Part shown: positions 1-8,913 of the stretch, piece after piece | Layout: the number at the start of each line of letters is the position of its first letter | Numbering within the stretch: position 1 is the first letter of the stretch | Source: Pseudomonadota bacterium | GTDB lineage: Bacteria > Desulfobacterota > Syntrophorhabdia > Syntrophorhabdales > Syntrophorhabdaceae | Assembly: GCA_026388255.1 (NCBI GenBank) | Contig: JAPLKC010000090.1 | Coordinates: 1-37,760, forward strand | Length of the DNA stretch: 37,760 bases | Direction of reading: 5' to 3' | Notes under the pieces: generated by a model | Databases searched by the model: none | The model's input: only the letters and a program-made list of their open reading frames with translations | What the model was told of the DNA's origin: nothing | Made by a program: the position numbers and the translations under genes

Positions 1-101
1 AACTCAATTGCATTTTCATTCTGCATGCTTCCCTGCCAGCGGCTGAATGGTGTTGAATAGTAGCCATTGTAGGGTATGTACGCCTTTGTAAAAGTTTTCA
101 T
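1..101 (-). CDS. Thiolase family protein, N-terminal fragment cut by window edge
   Basis: Reading the minus strand, an ATG at 101-99 follows an AGGAGG ribosome binding site (complement of 109-114) and stays open to base 1. The 33 visible residues begin MKTFTKAYIPYNGYYSTPFS and continue with RWQGS. This resembles the start of thiolase (acetyl-CoA acetyltransferase) proteins, where a 'tPFgRw.GsL' stretch follows the first strand. Thiolases cleave or form 3-ketoacyl-CoA. The gene lies 176 bases downstream of the crotonase gene on the same strand, so both probably act in beta-oxidation or a related CoA pathway. The catalytic cysteine and histidines would lie outside the window, so the assignment rests on the N-terminus and the neighbour only. 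Confidence 0.55.
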   Translation of the reverse strand, partial: MKTFTKAYIPYNGYYSTPFSRWQGSMQNENAIE

Positions 102-277
102 GTAACTACCTCCTGATTAATTGATTTGAACTGCGAGAGATTTGTAAAACATATGTTCCTCGAAGATTACACTGCCGATTACTCTACAAAACATGTACTT
201 ACTCCAGCAATAGAAACCATACCAGGGGGTAAGATAACAGTATTTTATGGCATGCAATCCTTATTTATTATACGTTC

Positions 278-1057
278 TTACTTGCCTTTAAAAACCGGTT
301 TCCTTTTTTCTGCAAAAGCCTGAAAGCCTTCTCTCCCGTCTTCAGAGACATATGTGATAATGAAGCAATCATTCTCGTAAGTGATTGCTGATTGGATATC
401 CATATTCATCCCTTTATCGATGGCATTTTTCAGAATACTCATTGCCACCCTCGGTTTTGAGGCAAGCTTTTTTGCCCAAGCCTTCGCCTCTTCCAAAACT
501 GCTTCTTTTGCCACAACCTTATTTACCAAACCGATACGGTATGCTTCTTCACCGCTTACCGTATCACCCATAAAGAGGAGTTCTTTTGTCTTTGCCACTC
601 CAACCAGCCTTGGCATTCTCTGTGTGCCGCCCGAACCCGGTATGATGCCGAGGTTTACCTCAGGACATCCTATACTTGCATCGCTTGCAGCAATCCTCAG
701 ATCGCAGGCAAGGGCAAGCTCGCATCCGCCTCCGAAGGCAAAACCAAAGAGTGCAGCGATTGTCGGTTTATGAATGTCGGCAACCTTATCCAAACATTTT
801 CTGGAGACCCTCGCAAACACGAAATAATCCGGTATGGATTTTCCGGCTACTTCTTTAACATCCAAGCCTGCTGCGAAGGCTTTTTCACCACTGCCGGTAA
901 GGATAATGGCTCCTATTGAGTCATCATTTTCAAGTTCGCAAAAGGCATTGTAAATATCTGTATATGCTTGAACATTCAAAGAGTTGACGGGCGGTCTGTT
1001 CAGCTTGACTATCGCAAACCCTTGTTCTTTCTCGATTAATAATGTCTCATATGCCAT
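278..1057 (-). CDS. Enoyl-CoA hydratase (crotonase family)
   Basis: The 259-residue product has the usual single-domain crotonase length. It would hydrate 2-enoyl-CoA to 3-hydroxyacyl-CoA in the cytoplasm. The oxyanion-hole segments are visible: AFAAGLDVKE near residues 60-69 and FGGGCELALACD near 108-119. GIIPGSGGTQR follows at about 137-147. The two glutamates that activate water in rat crotonase (E144 and E164) correspond here to E113 (GGGCE) and E133 (CPEVNLG), so a true hydratase is likely rather than an isomerase. The ATG at 1057 has AAGGAG (complement of 1063-1068) at good spacing. The next gene on the strand is a thiolase, which suggests a fatty- or aromatic-acid degradation operon. 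The exact substrate cannot be read from the sequence. Confidence 0.93.
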   Translation of the reverse strand: MAYETLLIEKEQGFAIVKLNRPPVNSLNVQAYTDIYNAFCELENDDSIGAIILTGSGEKAFAAGLDVKEVAGKSIPDYFVFARVSRKCLDKVADIHKPTIAALFGFAFGGGCELALACDLRIAASDASIGCPEVNLGIIPGSGGTQRMPRLVGVAKTKELLFMGDTVSGEEAYRIGLVNKVVAKEAVLEEAKAWAKKLASKPRVAMSILKNAIDKGMNMDIQSAITYENDCFIITYVSEDGREGFQAFAEKRKPVFKGK

Positions 1058-1261
1058 AGAGGTCTCCTTTAACTTTTTTTGTAATTATGCATTATGCCCT
1101 TTTTTCAACAGGGCAGCCTGTTTTGACCACATCCTTGCGATATGTGAGGTAATAAACATTTAGATTTTAAACTTACTCCCTCATCAATTTATTGTCAATA
1201 AATAATTCCAATGCAATTATATTGTTCCCAATTAAGCAACATTACTGTAAATTCCATATAG

Positions 1262-1295
1262 TCTATAGTTATTCAATAATTTGACTAACTATAGA
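1262..1295. repeat. 10-bp perfect inverted repeat, possible operator
   Basis: TCTATAGTTA (1262-1271) is exactly complementary to TAACTATAGA (1286-1295) across a 14-base spacer. The right arm begins at the last base of a TTGACT -35 candidate. A dimeric regulator bound here would cover the promoter. It could equally form a stem-loop. No regulator is identified. Confidence 0.5.
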
Positions 1296-1309
1296 TTGAT
1301 TAATATCAT
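1281..1309 (+). promoter_or_regulatory. Candidate sigma-70 promoter for xerC-hslVU
   Basis: TTGACT (1281-1286) and TATCAT (1304-1309) are separated by 17 bases, close to the sigma-70 consensus. This predicts a leader of about 170 bases before the xerC ATG at 1489. No other promoter of similar quality was seen on this strand before xerC. Confidence 0.4.
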
Positions 1310-1488
1310 ATTTTATTTGCCGGTTCAAGAAAAAACAAAATTAGGACGGCATCTCTTTTTATGTTACCTATAACTTTTTGTTCTTATCAATTGAAAGCAT
1401 TAAGACAACTGCGCGTCAAGGAAAGGCCAAAAGCCTGAAAGGGGAATTTACTTGATTATTTGTGAAAAAATTATAGAATAATAGGTTC

Positions 1489-2376
1489 ATGGATAAAAAT
1501 GTATTAAAAGCAGTTGCCAAAGAATTTTATAAATATTTAGACGTTGAGAAGGGTGTGTCATATAATACAAAAAGGGCATACAAGGGTGATATAGAGGATT
1601 TCATAGAGTTTGTTGAAAAGAGCCCTAACGATATAGTGGATCATCATGCTATACGGGCGTACATTGTGAATATATATAAAGCGTTGAAAAAGTCTTCGCT
1701 GTCGAGAAAGGTTTCGTCTATAAAGGTGTTTTTTAAGTTTATGAAGAAAAAAGGTTTTATAGATGAAAACACAGCGCTGGTTATCAAGAGCCCGAAAGTT
1801 GAGAAACATCTGCCCAAATTTTATACTATAGACGAAATATTTCACTTTCTTGACTATCTTCCTAAAGAGGGGCTGTTAAACATACGAAACCGGGCAATCT
1901 TTGAGCTTATGTATTCGTCAGGCATGCGAGCACAGGAAGCCCTGAGCGTGAACGTGGATGATCTGCACCTTGAGGGGATGTGGGTAAAAGTGAGGGGCAA
2001 AGGAGGAAAAGAGAGGATTCTGCCTTTTGGTGAAAAAGCAAAGAATGTTCTTGATGAATATTTGAACTTAATAAAAGGGGTAGGGAGATATTCAGCAACC
2101 GGCCCTCTTTTTATAAATATCCGTGGGGGCAGGTTGTCTTACAGGGGATTATTGAAGATTATGAAGAAACACCAGATCAAGGCGCACCTTTTTAAAAACC
2201 TTGCACTTCACGGAATTCGCCACTCCTTTGCTACGCACATGCTTGACAGTGGTGCAGATCTTCGGAGTATCCAGGAATTGCTTGGTCATTCAAAGCTTTC
2301 CACAACACAAAAGTATACCCATGTTTCTTTGGACAAATTGATGGAGATATACGACAAATCACATCCGAGAAGGTAA
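1489..2376 (+). CDS. xerC: Tyrosine recombinase XerC/XerD
   Basis: The 295-residue protein has the two-domain layout of Xer recombinases, which resolve chromosome dimers at dif during cell division. The N-terminal SAM-like core-binding domain spans about residues 1-100 and the catalytic domain follows. All catalytic residues are visible: R147 ([10 protein letters not shown]), K171 (RGKGGKER), H241 and R244 ([10 protein letters not shown]), H267 ([10 protein letters not shown]) and the nucleophile Y276 (QKYTHVS). The ATG at 1489 has only a weak ribosome binding site. The gene precedes hslV by 4 bases. The order recombinase-hslV-hslU is also known from Bacillus (codV-clpQ-clpY), which supports a housekeeping XerC rather than a phage integrase. 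No dif-like site was identified here. Confidence 0.92.
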   Translation: MDKNVLKAVAKEFYKYLDVEKGVSYNTKRAYKGDIEDFIEFVEKSPNDIVDHHAIRAYIVNIYKALKKSSLSRKVSSIKVFFKFMKKKGFIDENTALVIKSPKVEKHLPKFYTIDEIFHFLDYLPKEGLLNIRNRAIFELMYSSGMRAQEALSVNVDDLHLEGMWVKVRGKGGKERILPFGEKAKNVLDEYLNLIKGVGRYSATGPLFINIRGGRLSYRGLLKIMKKHQIKAHLFKNLALHGIRHSFATHMLDSGADLRSIQELLGHSKLSTTQKYTHVSLDKLMEIYDKSHPRR

Positions 2377-2380
2377 AAAA

Positions 2381-2905
2381 ATGGAAGCCACAACAATTTT
2401 GTGTATCAGACATAAAGGGGAAGTTGCTATTGGCGGGGACGGACAGGTTACAATGAACACGACCGTTGTGAAGCACACTGCGAAGAAAGTAAGAAAACTA
2501 TACAAGGACAAATGCCTTTCAGGTTTTGCAGGTGCAACAGCTGATGCCTTTACACTTTTTGAGAGGTTTGAGAAAAAGCTTGAGCAGTACAATGGAAACA
2601 TCACAAGAGCTTCAGTAGAGCTTGCGAAAGACTGGAGAATGGACAGAGCATTAAGACAATTACAGGCGCTTATGATAGTTGCCGATGCCGAACATACCCT
2701 GATACTTTCAGGAAACGGCGATGTTGTTGAGCCGGACGATGGTGTGGCAGCTATAGGCTCAGGCGGTCCCTATGCCCAGGCAGCGGCAAAGGCCCTTATA
2801 AAATATACCGATTTATCAGCTTCCGATATTGTGAAAGAGTCCATGCTTATTGCCTCGGAGATATGTATTTATACGAATGATAGAATTGTTATAGAGGAGC
2901 TGTAG
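2381..2905 (+). CDS. hslV: ATP-dependent protease proteolytic subunit HslV
   Basis: The 174-residue protein is the proteasome-beta-like peptidase of the HslUV (ClpYQ) complex, a cytoplasmic double-ring protease that degrades regulatory and damaged proteins. The start [13 protein letters not shown] shows the expected Thr-Thr pair. Removal of three residues would expose the catalytic N-terminal threonine (T4). [24 protein letters not shown] and the [11 protein letters not shown] segment near residue 126 match the family. Length is normal. It starts 4 bases after xerC and its stop directly abuts the hslU ATG, so the three genes are very likely one transcript. Confidence 0.96.
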   Translation: MEATTILCIRHKGEVAIGGDGQVTMNTTVVKHTAKKVRKLYKDKCLSGFAGATADAFTLFERFEKKLEQYNGNITRASVELAKDWRMDRALRQLQALMIVADAEHTLILSGNGDVVEPDDGVAAIGSGGPYAQAAAKALIKYTDLSASDIVKESMLIASEICIYTNDRIVIEEL

Positions 2906-4240
2906 ATGGAGATATTGACCCCAAGGGAAATAATGGAAGAATTGAATCGGTATATCATAGGGCAGGAAAAAGCAAAAAAAGCTGTTTCCATAGCCCTCCG
3001 AAACAGGTGGAGAAGGCAGATGATCCCCAATGAACTCAGAGACGAGGTAGCTCCTAAAAACATTATCATGATAGGACCGACAGGTGTGGGGAAGACCGAA
3101 ATTGCAAGACGACTTGCAAAACTGGCAAGCGCCCCTTTTTTGAAAATAGAGGCGACAAAGTTTACCGAAGTAGGGTATGTGGGAAGAGATGTGGAGTCTA
3201 TGATTCGGGACTTAACCGAACTTTCTATAAATATGGTTAAAAAGGAAGAACAGGAACTGGTCAAAGAAAAGGCAGCAGGTATGGCTGAGGAGAGGATACT
3301 TGATATATTGCTGCCCACGGTAAAAAAGTCGCCCGATATACAGAACGGACAGGAACAGGAAGATGCATCGAGGGAAAAGATGAGGTCGCGCTTTCGTTCC
3401 GGTAAATTGAATGAAAAATTGGTTGAGATGGATGTGCCGGAGCGGGGGCTGCCTATGATTGAGATATTTTCTGCGTCGGGAATGGAAGAGATGGATATGC
3501 AGATACGGGATTTGTTCGGGAACATACTCCCGAAGAAGACGAAGAAAAGGAAGATAAGGGTAAAAGATGCATATGAGGTTCTTACACAGGAGGAATCAAA
3601 AAAACTTATTGATATGGATAAAGTTATAAAGGATGCAATTGAGAGGGTTGAACAGTCGGGTATTATATTCCTTGATGAGATTGATAAGATTGCAAGCCGT
3701 GACCACACACATGGTCCCGATGTGTCGCGGGAAGGTGTTCAAAGGGATATACTGCCTATTATTGAAGGCACTACGGTTACAACAAAGTATGGTATGGTCA
3801 AAACAGATCATATACTCTTCATTGCTGCTGGTGCGTTCCACATGTCGAAGCCTTCCGATCTTATTCCGGAGCTCCAGGGCAGGTTCCCTATCAGGGTTGG
3901 CCTTGACCCGCTTACAAAAGAGGATTTTTTCAGGATTATCACAGAACCGGACAATGCCCTTATCAAACAGTACCGTGCCCTTCTTGCAACAGAGGATATT
4001 GAACTTGAGTTTGAAAAAGAGGCTATCGAAGAGATTACGGACATAGCTCAGAAGATCAATGAGATGACGGAGAATATCGGGGCCCGGAGGCTTTATACGG
4101 TTATGGAGAAGCTGCTTGAAGATATATCCTATTCAGCGCCCGACATGAAGGAAAAGAAGATCGCTATTACAAAGCTATATGTTAGAGAGAAGCTTGGAGA
4201 ATTCCTGGAAAAAGAAGACTTAAGCAGATATATACTGTAA
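2906..4240 (+). CDS. hslU: ATP-dependent protease ATPase subunit HslU
   Basis: This 444-residue AAA+ unfoldase feeds substrates into the HslV chamber. Walker A is GPTGVGKT (57-64). The pore loop GYVGRD lies at 90-95. Walker B is IIFLDEID (253-260). An intermediate domain rich in charged residues spans roughly 110-230. The extreme C-terminus DLSRYIL is the tail that docks into HslV and activates it. The ATG follows the hslV stop with no gap, as expected for translational coupling. The gene ends 175 bases before argB, with no clear intrinsic terminator between them. Confidence 0.97.
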   Translation: MEILTPREIMEELNRYIIGQEKAKKAVSIALRNRWRRQMIPNELRDEVAPKNIIMIGPTGVGKTEIARRLAKLASAPFLKIEATKFTEVGYVGRDVESMIRDLTELSINMVKKEEQELVKEKAAGMAEERILDILLPTVKKSPDIQNGQEQEDASREKMRSRFRSGKLNEKLVEMDVPERGLPMIEIFSASGMEEMDMQIRDLFGNILPKKTKKRKIRVKDAYEVLTQEESKKLIDMDKVIKDAIERVEQSGIIFLDEIDKIASRDHTHGPDVSREGVQRDILPIIEGTTVTTKYGMVKTDHILFIAAGAFHMSKPSDLIPELQGRFPIRVGLDPLTKEDFFRIITEPDNALIKQYRALLATEDIELEFEKEAIEEITDIAQKINEMTENIGARRLYTVMEKLLEDISYSAPDMKEKKIAITKLYVREKLGEFLEKEDLSRYIL

Positions 4241-4277
4241 AAAGGTTTTGAATTTTCAGTGATGAATGTTGAGTTGA

Positions 4278-5258
<981 letters not shown>

Positions 5259-5259
5259 C

Positions 5260-6459
5260 ATGCAGGAAGAAGTAATTAACAAAGGCAGGCAGTACCTTGC
5301 CAATACCTATAACAGGTTTCCTATCGTTATAACAAAAGGTGAAGGTTGTTGGATATGGGATATGAATGGGAGAAGATATCTTGATTTTCTCTCAGGCATT
5401 GCGGTATGCAACCTGGGTCATGTGCATAAGGATGTATTGGAAGGACTTACCTTACAGGCAGGTAAGTTGTTTCACATATCGAACCTTTTTTTTATAGAGC
5501 CGCAGGTTAAGGCAGCAGAAATACTTGTTCAACACTCTTTTGGCGATAAAGTGTTTTTCTGCAACAGCGGCGCCGAGGCAAACGAGGCTGCAATAAAACT
5601 TGCAAGGAGGTACTCGTGGAAGAAATATGGAAAGGGAAGGCATGAGATTATTGCCATGGAAAATTCTTTTCACGGCAGGACATTGGGCGCCCTTTCGGCA
5701 ACTGGGCAGACAAAGTTCCATGAAGGGTTTGAACCGCTCCTTGAGGGCTTTTCCTATATCACCTTTAATGATATAAATGTGGCTAAGAGAGCGATAAATG
5801 AAAAGACCTGTGCCATTATCGTTGAAGTTATTCAGGCTGAGGGTGGTGTTTACCTGGGCGGACAAAAGTATATAAAGGCCTTAAGTGAGATCACAAAAGA
5901 AAAGGATGTACTCCTAATTGTTGATGAAGTGCAGACAGGAATAGGCAGGACAGGAAAGTTTTTTGCCTATGAACATTACGACATAGAGCCCGATATAATG
6001 ACTCTTGCAAAGGCTTTAGGAAATGGATTCCCGGTAGGTGCAATGGTTGCAAAAGATCCTGTTATGGAGGCTTTTGTGCCCGGGACACATGCGTCTACTT
6101 TCGGAGGAAATCCCCTTGCAGCATCTGCCGTTGTTGCAACGCTGAACACACTTGTATACGAAGGTGTTATAAAGAATTGTGAAAATGTGGGCAGGTATTT
6201 ACATAAGGGGCTTTTATCTTTAAAAAAAGCATATCCCTTTATTACTGATGTACGAGGGATAGGGTTGATCTGGGGTATTGAACTCTCAATAAACGGAGAT
6301 GAGGTATTGAAGGAATTCATGAAAGAAGGAGTCATGATAAACTGTACAAAGGGGAATATTTTGAGGCTGCTGCCGCCGTTGATTATCAGAAACGAAGAAG
6401 TGGATATTTTTCTGGAGATAGCAGACAGGATATTTGAAAAATGGTCGAAAAAAAACTAA
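5260..6459 (+). CDS. argD: Acetylornithine aminotransferase
   Basis: This 399-residue fold-type I PLP enzyme transfers an amino group from glutamate to N-acetylglutamate semialdehyde, giving N-acetylornithine. The PLP lysine is K251 in TLAKALGNGFPVGA. D222 in VDEVQTGIGRTG contacts the pyridine ring, and the CNSGAEANEAA phosphate-binding segment is at 101-111. The neighbouring argB and argF support ArgD over the closely related GABA or ornithine aminotransferases. The ribosome binding site (AGGAGG) lies inside the end of argB, consistent with coupled translation. Confidence 0.94.
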   Translation: MQEEVINKGRQYLANTYNRFPIVITKGEGCWIWDMNGRRYLDFLSGIAVCNLGHVHKDVLEGLTLQAGKLFHISNLFFIEPQVKAAEILVQHSFGDKVFFCNSGAEANEAAIKLARRYSWKKYGKGRHEIIAMENSFHGRTLGALSATGQTKFHEGFEPLLEGFSYITFNDINVAKRAINEKTCAIIVEVIQAEGGVYLGGQKYIKALSEITKEKDVLLIVDEVQTGIGRTGKFFAYEHYDIEPDIMTLAKALGNGFPVGAMVAKDPVMEAFVPGTHASTFGGNPLAASAVVATLNTLVYEGVIKNCENVGRYLHKGLLSLKKAYPFITDVRGIGLIWGIELSINGDEVLKEFMKEGVMINCTKGNILRLLPPLIIRNEEVDIFLEIADRIFEKWSKKN

Positions 6460-6472
6460 AGTTGTGAGTGGT

Positions 6473-7420
6473 ATGAACATGAGAATAAAACAGGAAAGTA
6501 AAGAGGTATTAAAAAGAGATTTTACAAAGCTGCTTGATATAAGCCGCGATGAGGCCCTGTACCTTATTGAGAGGACAGGTATGCTGAAGAAGCTGAAGAA
6601 AAATAGCATCGAACATAAACCGCTTAAAGATAAAGGCCTTGCCATGATATTTGAGAAGGTTTCTACCAGGACCAGGGTTTCATTTGAAGTCGGTATTCGT
6701 GAGCTTGGCGGTTATGCGATTGTTATGAATGCAAGTGAAACACAGTTGGGAAGGGGAGAGCCGGTAAAAGATACGGCAAGAGTCTTGAGCCGGTATATTG
6801 ACGCCATAATGATAAGGACATACTCGCAAAAGATTGTCGAGGAGCTTTCGCAATGGGCCGATGTCCCGGTGATCAACGGTCTTTCCGATATGTATCACCC
6901 TTGTCAGATACTTTCCGATCTTTATACCATTATCGAATATAAAGGGAGTTTGAATGATACGAAAATTGTATATATCGGCGATGGAAACAACGTAGCCAAT
7001 TCATGGATAGAAGCTTCCATCCTTTTCGGGTTGAACTTTTCTATAGCAACCCCGAAAGATTACCGGCCTGAAGAAAGCCTGCTTAGAAAGGCGAAAGAGA
7101 ACAAAAGATTTGTATATACCGATGACCCCTGTGAAGTAGTTAAAGATGCGGATGTAATCAACACCGATGTATGGGTGAGTATGGGACAGGAGAAGGAGAA
7201 GAAGGAAAGAAAAAAGGCTTTTGCACTATATAAGATTGATAACGAACTTTTGAAGAGGGCAAGGGAAGACGTGATTGTCATGCATTGCCTGCCTGTATAC
7301 AGGAATCAGGAGATTTCAGAGAGTGTATTTGAGAGGTTTCAGGGGACTATATTTACACAGGCAGAAAACAGACTGCATGTGCAGAAAGCACTATTGGAGT
7401 GGCTCATTCCCGGGCGCTGA
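6473..7420 (+). CDS. argF: Ornithine carbamoyltransferase
   Basis: The enzyme joins carbamoyl phosphate to ornithine to form citrulline. The carbamoyl-phosphate motif STRTR (EKVSTRTRVSFE), the HPCQ motif (MYHPCQILSDL), the ornithine loop DVWVSMGQE and the catalytic-cysteine motif HCLPVYR are all present. The SMG loop supports ornithine over N-acetylornithine as substrate. The start is uncertain. In-frame options are TTG 6434 (overlapping argD), GTG 6464, ATG 6473 and ATG 6479, none with a strong ribosome binding site. I chose 6473, which leaves a 13-base gap after argD. Codons from KRDFTKLLDIS onward match the usual family start. Confidence 0.93.
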   Translation: MNMRIKQESKEVLKRDFTKLLDISRDEALYLIERTGMLKKLKKNSIEHKPLKDKGLAMIFEKVSTRTRVSFEVGIRELGGYAIVMNASETQLGRGEPVKDTARVLSRYIDAIMIRTYSQKIVEELSQWADVPVINGLSDMYHPCQILSDLYTIIEYKGSLNDTKIVYIGDGNNVANSWIEASILFGLNFSIATPKDYRPEESLLRKAKENKRFVYTDDPCEVVKDADVINTDVWVSMGQEKEKKERKKAFALYKIDNELLKRAREDVIVMHCLPVYRNQEISESVFERFQGTIFTQAENRLHVQKALLEWLIPGR

Positions 7421-7429
7421 AAAAATATT

Positions 7430-7535
7430 ATTTTGAATTTTGAATTGTGGATTTTAAAGTAAAATCTTTTAAACCCTTAAATATTTTTAATGTGCTGTAT
7501 TTCAAAATTCAAAATCTAAAATTCACAATTGAATT
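7430..7535. repeat. Palindromic spacer element between argF and argG
   Basis: ATTTTGAATTTTGAA (7430-7444) is exactly complementary to TTCAAAATTCAAAAT (7501-7515). A second, imperfect pair (GAATTGTGGATTTT near 7442-7455, and AAAATTCACAATTG at 7518-7531) flanks it. The arms themselves consist of short repeated words. Transcribed, it could form a long hairpin between the argF stop and the argG ribosome binding site (GGAGGG, 7539-7544). It has no U-run and so does not look like a simple terminator. Confidence 0.6.
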
Positions 7536-7550
7536 ATTGGAGGGTAAAAA

Positions 7551-8750
7551 ATGGATAATATAAAAAAAGTAGTATTGGCCTATTCGGGTGGTCTTGATAC
7601 ATCAGTGATAGTAAAATGGTTGATTGAGCAATATGGATGCGAGGTTGTTGCATATGCAGCAGATGTGGGCCAGGAAGAGGAATTGCAGGGACTGGAAGAA
7701 AAGGCGTTGAAGACCGGTGCTTCGAAGATTTATATAGAGGATTTAAGGGAAGAGTTTGCAAGGGACTTTATATTCTTTGCAATAAAGGCAAATGCTGTAT
7801 ATGAAGGTAATTACCTGATGGGTACTTCTATCGCAAGACCGCTTATTGCAAAGAGGCACATTGAGATTGCACGGATGGAAAATGCTGATGCTGTATCGCA
7901 CGGTTCCACAGGCAAGGGAAATGATCAGGTGAGGTTTGAACTCACCTTCTATGCTCTTGAGCCGAATATCAAAATCATTGCTCCATGGAGAGAATGGAAT
8001 TTTAAGTCAAGAGGAGACCTGATTGACTATGCACAGAAGCATGGCATTGATATACCTGTCAGTAAAGAGAAACCTTACAGCATGGACCGGAATCTTATGC
8101 ATATCAGCTATGAAGGTGGTATTCTTGAGGATACATGGAATGAGCCTGATGAAAGTATGTTCCTTACTACGGTCTCTCCTGAGAGGGCGCCGGACAAACC
8201 GACTTATATAGAGATAATGTTTGAAAACGGTATACCGATAGGCGTGGATGGTCAGGTCATGACACCGTATAAGCTTATTGCCCATTTAAATAAGATTGGC
8301 GGAGCAAACGGGATCGGCAGAGTTGATATAGTGGAGAACAGGTTTGTCGGTATGAAATCAAGGGGTGTCTACGAGACGCCGGGATGCACAATTCTCCATG
8401 CTGCTCACAGGGGTATGGAAACTATTACTATGGACAGGGAAGTAATGCATATCAGAGACGGCCTGATACCAAAAATTGCTGAACTCATATATTATGGCTT
8501 CTGGTACTCCCCTGAAATGAATGCCATTAAGGCCTTTGTTGATGAAACACAGAAGGGGGTTGACGGTACGGTAAGACTAAGGCTCTACAAAGGCAACTGT
8601 AGCGTTGTGGGAAGGAAGTCGGAGAAGTCTCTCTATGCCCAGGATTTTGCCACATTTGATAAGGATTCTGTGTATGAGCAGCAGGACGCAGGAGGGTTTA
8701 TCAAGCTCAATGCTTTGAGGCTGCGCATCAGGGCATTGATGAAGAAGTAA
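7551..8750 (+). CDS. argG: Argininosuccinate synthase
   Basis: The 399-residue cytoplasmic enzyme condenses citrulline and aspartate with ATP to argininosuccinate. The N-type ATP pyrophosphatase PP-loop [10 protein letters not shown] lies at residues 10-19. The segment [14 protein letters not shown] and the later [14 protein letters not shown] region are characteristic of the family. Length is normal. The start at ATG 7551 has GGAGGG at 7539-7544. It continues the arginine set argB-argD-argF. The final step gene argH is not in the window. Confidence 0.97.
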   Translation: MDNIKKVVLAYSGGLDTSVIVKWLIEQYGCEVVAYAADVGQEEELQGLEEKALKTGASKIYIEDLREEFARDFIFFAIKANAVYEGNYLMGTSIARPLIAKRHIEIARMENADAVSHGSTGKGNDQVRFELTFYALEPNIKIIAPWREWNFKSRGDLIDYAQKHGIDIPVSKEKPYSMDRNLMHISYEGGILEDTWNEPDESMFLTTVSPERAPDKPTYIEIMFENGIPIGVDGQVMTPYKLIAHLNKIGGANGIGRVDIVENRFVGMKSRGVYETPGCTILHAAHRGMETITMDREVMHIRDGLIPKIAELIYYGFWYSPEMNAIKAFVDETQKGVDGTVRLRLYKGNCSVVGRKSEKSLYAQDFATFDKDSVYEQQDAGGFIKLNALRLRIRALMKK

Positions 8751-8764
8751 TCAAGATAGTGAAT

Positions 8765-8893
8765 AGTCGTTAGTGAATAGCGAATAGTAAAAACCACTAA
8801 CGACTTCTGAGTAACTTAGCTCTATTTTAAAGTTACTCATTAACAAATCGCCCCGAAGGGGTGTGAAACGCTATTCGCTATTCACTAACGACT
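8765..8893. repeat. Long palindromic intergenic element between argG and leuS
   Basis: The 23 bases at 8765-8787 (beginning AGTCGTTAGTGAATAG) are the exact reverse complement of 8871-8893 (ending CACTAACGACT). Between them lie nested pairs: GAGTAACTT (8809-8817) with AAGTTACTC (8830-8838), and the tight hairpin CCCCGAAGGGG (8851-8861). An 11-base copy CACTAACGACT also occurs at 8795-8805. The arms are made of near-repeats of GTGAATAG/CGAATAG. This looks like a small non-coding palindromic element (REP- or MITE-like) that fills almost the whole 163-base spacer. Confidence 0.75.
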
Positions 8894-8913
8894 GATTTTG
8901 ACAGGGGTTCATA

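Larger units (their letters stand above)
1058..1488. other. Divergent intergenic region between crotonase and xerC genes
   Basis: This 431-base AT-rich stretch separates the minus-strand crotonase gene from the plus-strand xerC run. I see no open frame with a ribosome binding site. It holds a plus-strand promoter candidate at 1281-1309 with an overlapping 10-bp palindrome. There is also a minus-strand TTGACA (complement of 1193-1198) without a convincing -10. A second weak plus-strand promoter (TTGATT 1452-1457, TAGAAT 1474-1479) would start RNA almost at the xerC ATG. Confidence 0.6.

Noticed and set aside
1320-1488. Possible cyclic-di-GMP riboswitch in the xerC leader (AAGGCCAAAAGCCTG text)
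   Set aside because: The conserved core and tetraloop-receptor pattern could not be matched.
1489-2376. Tyrosine recombinase as a phage or island integrase
   Set aside because: Length, motifs and the conserved xerC-hslV-hslU order indicate the housekeeping XerC, with no attachment-site repeats or phage genes nearby.
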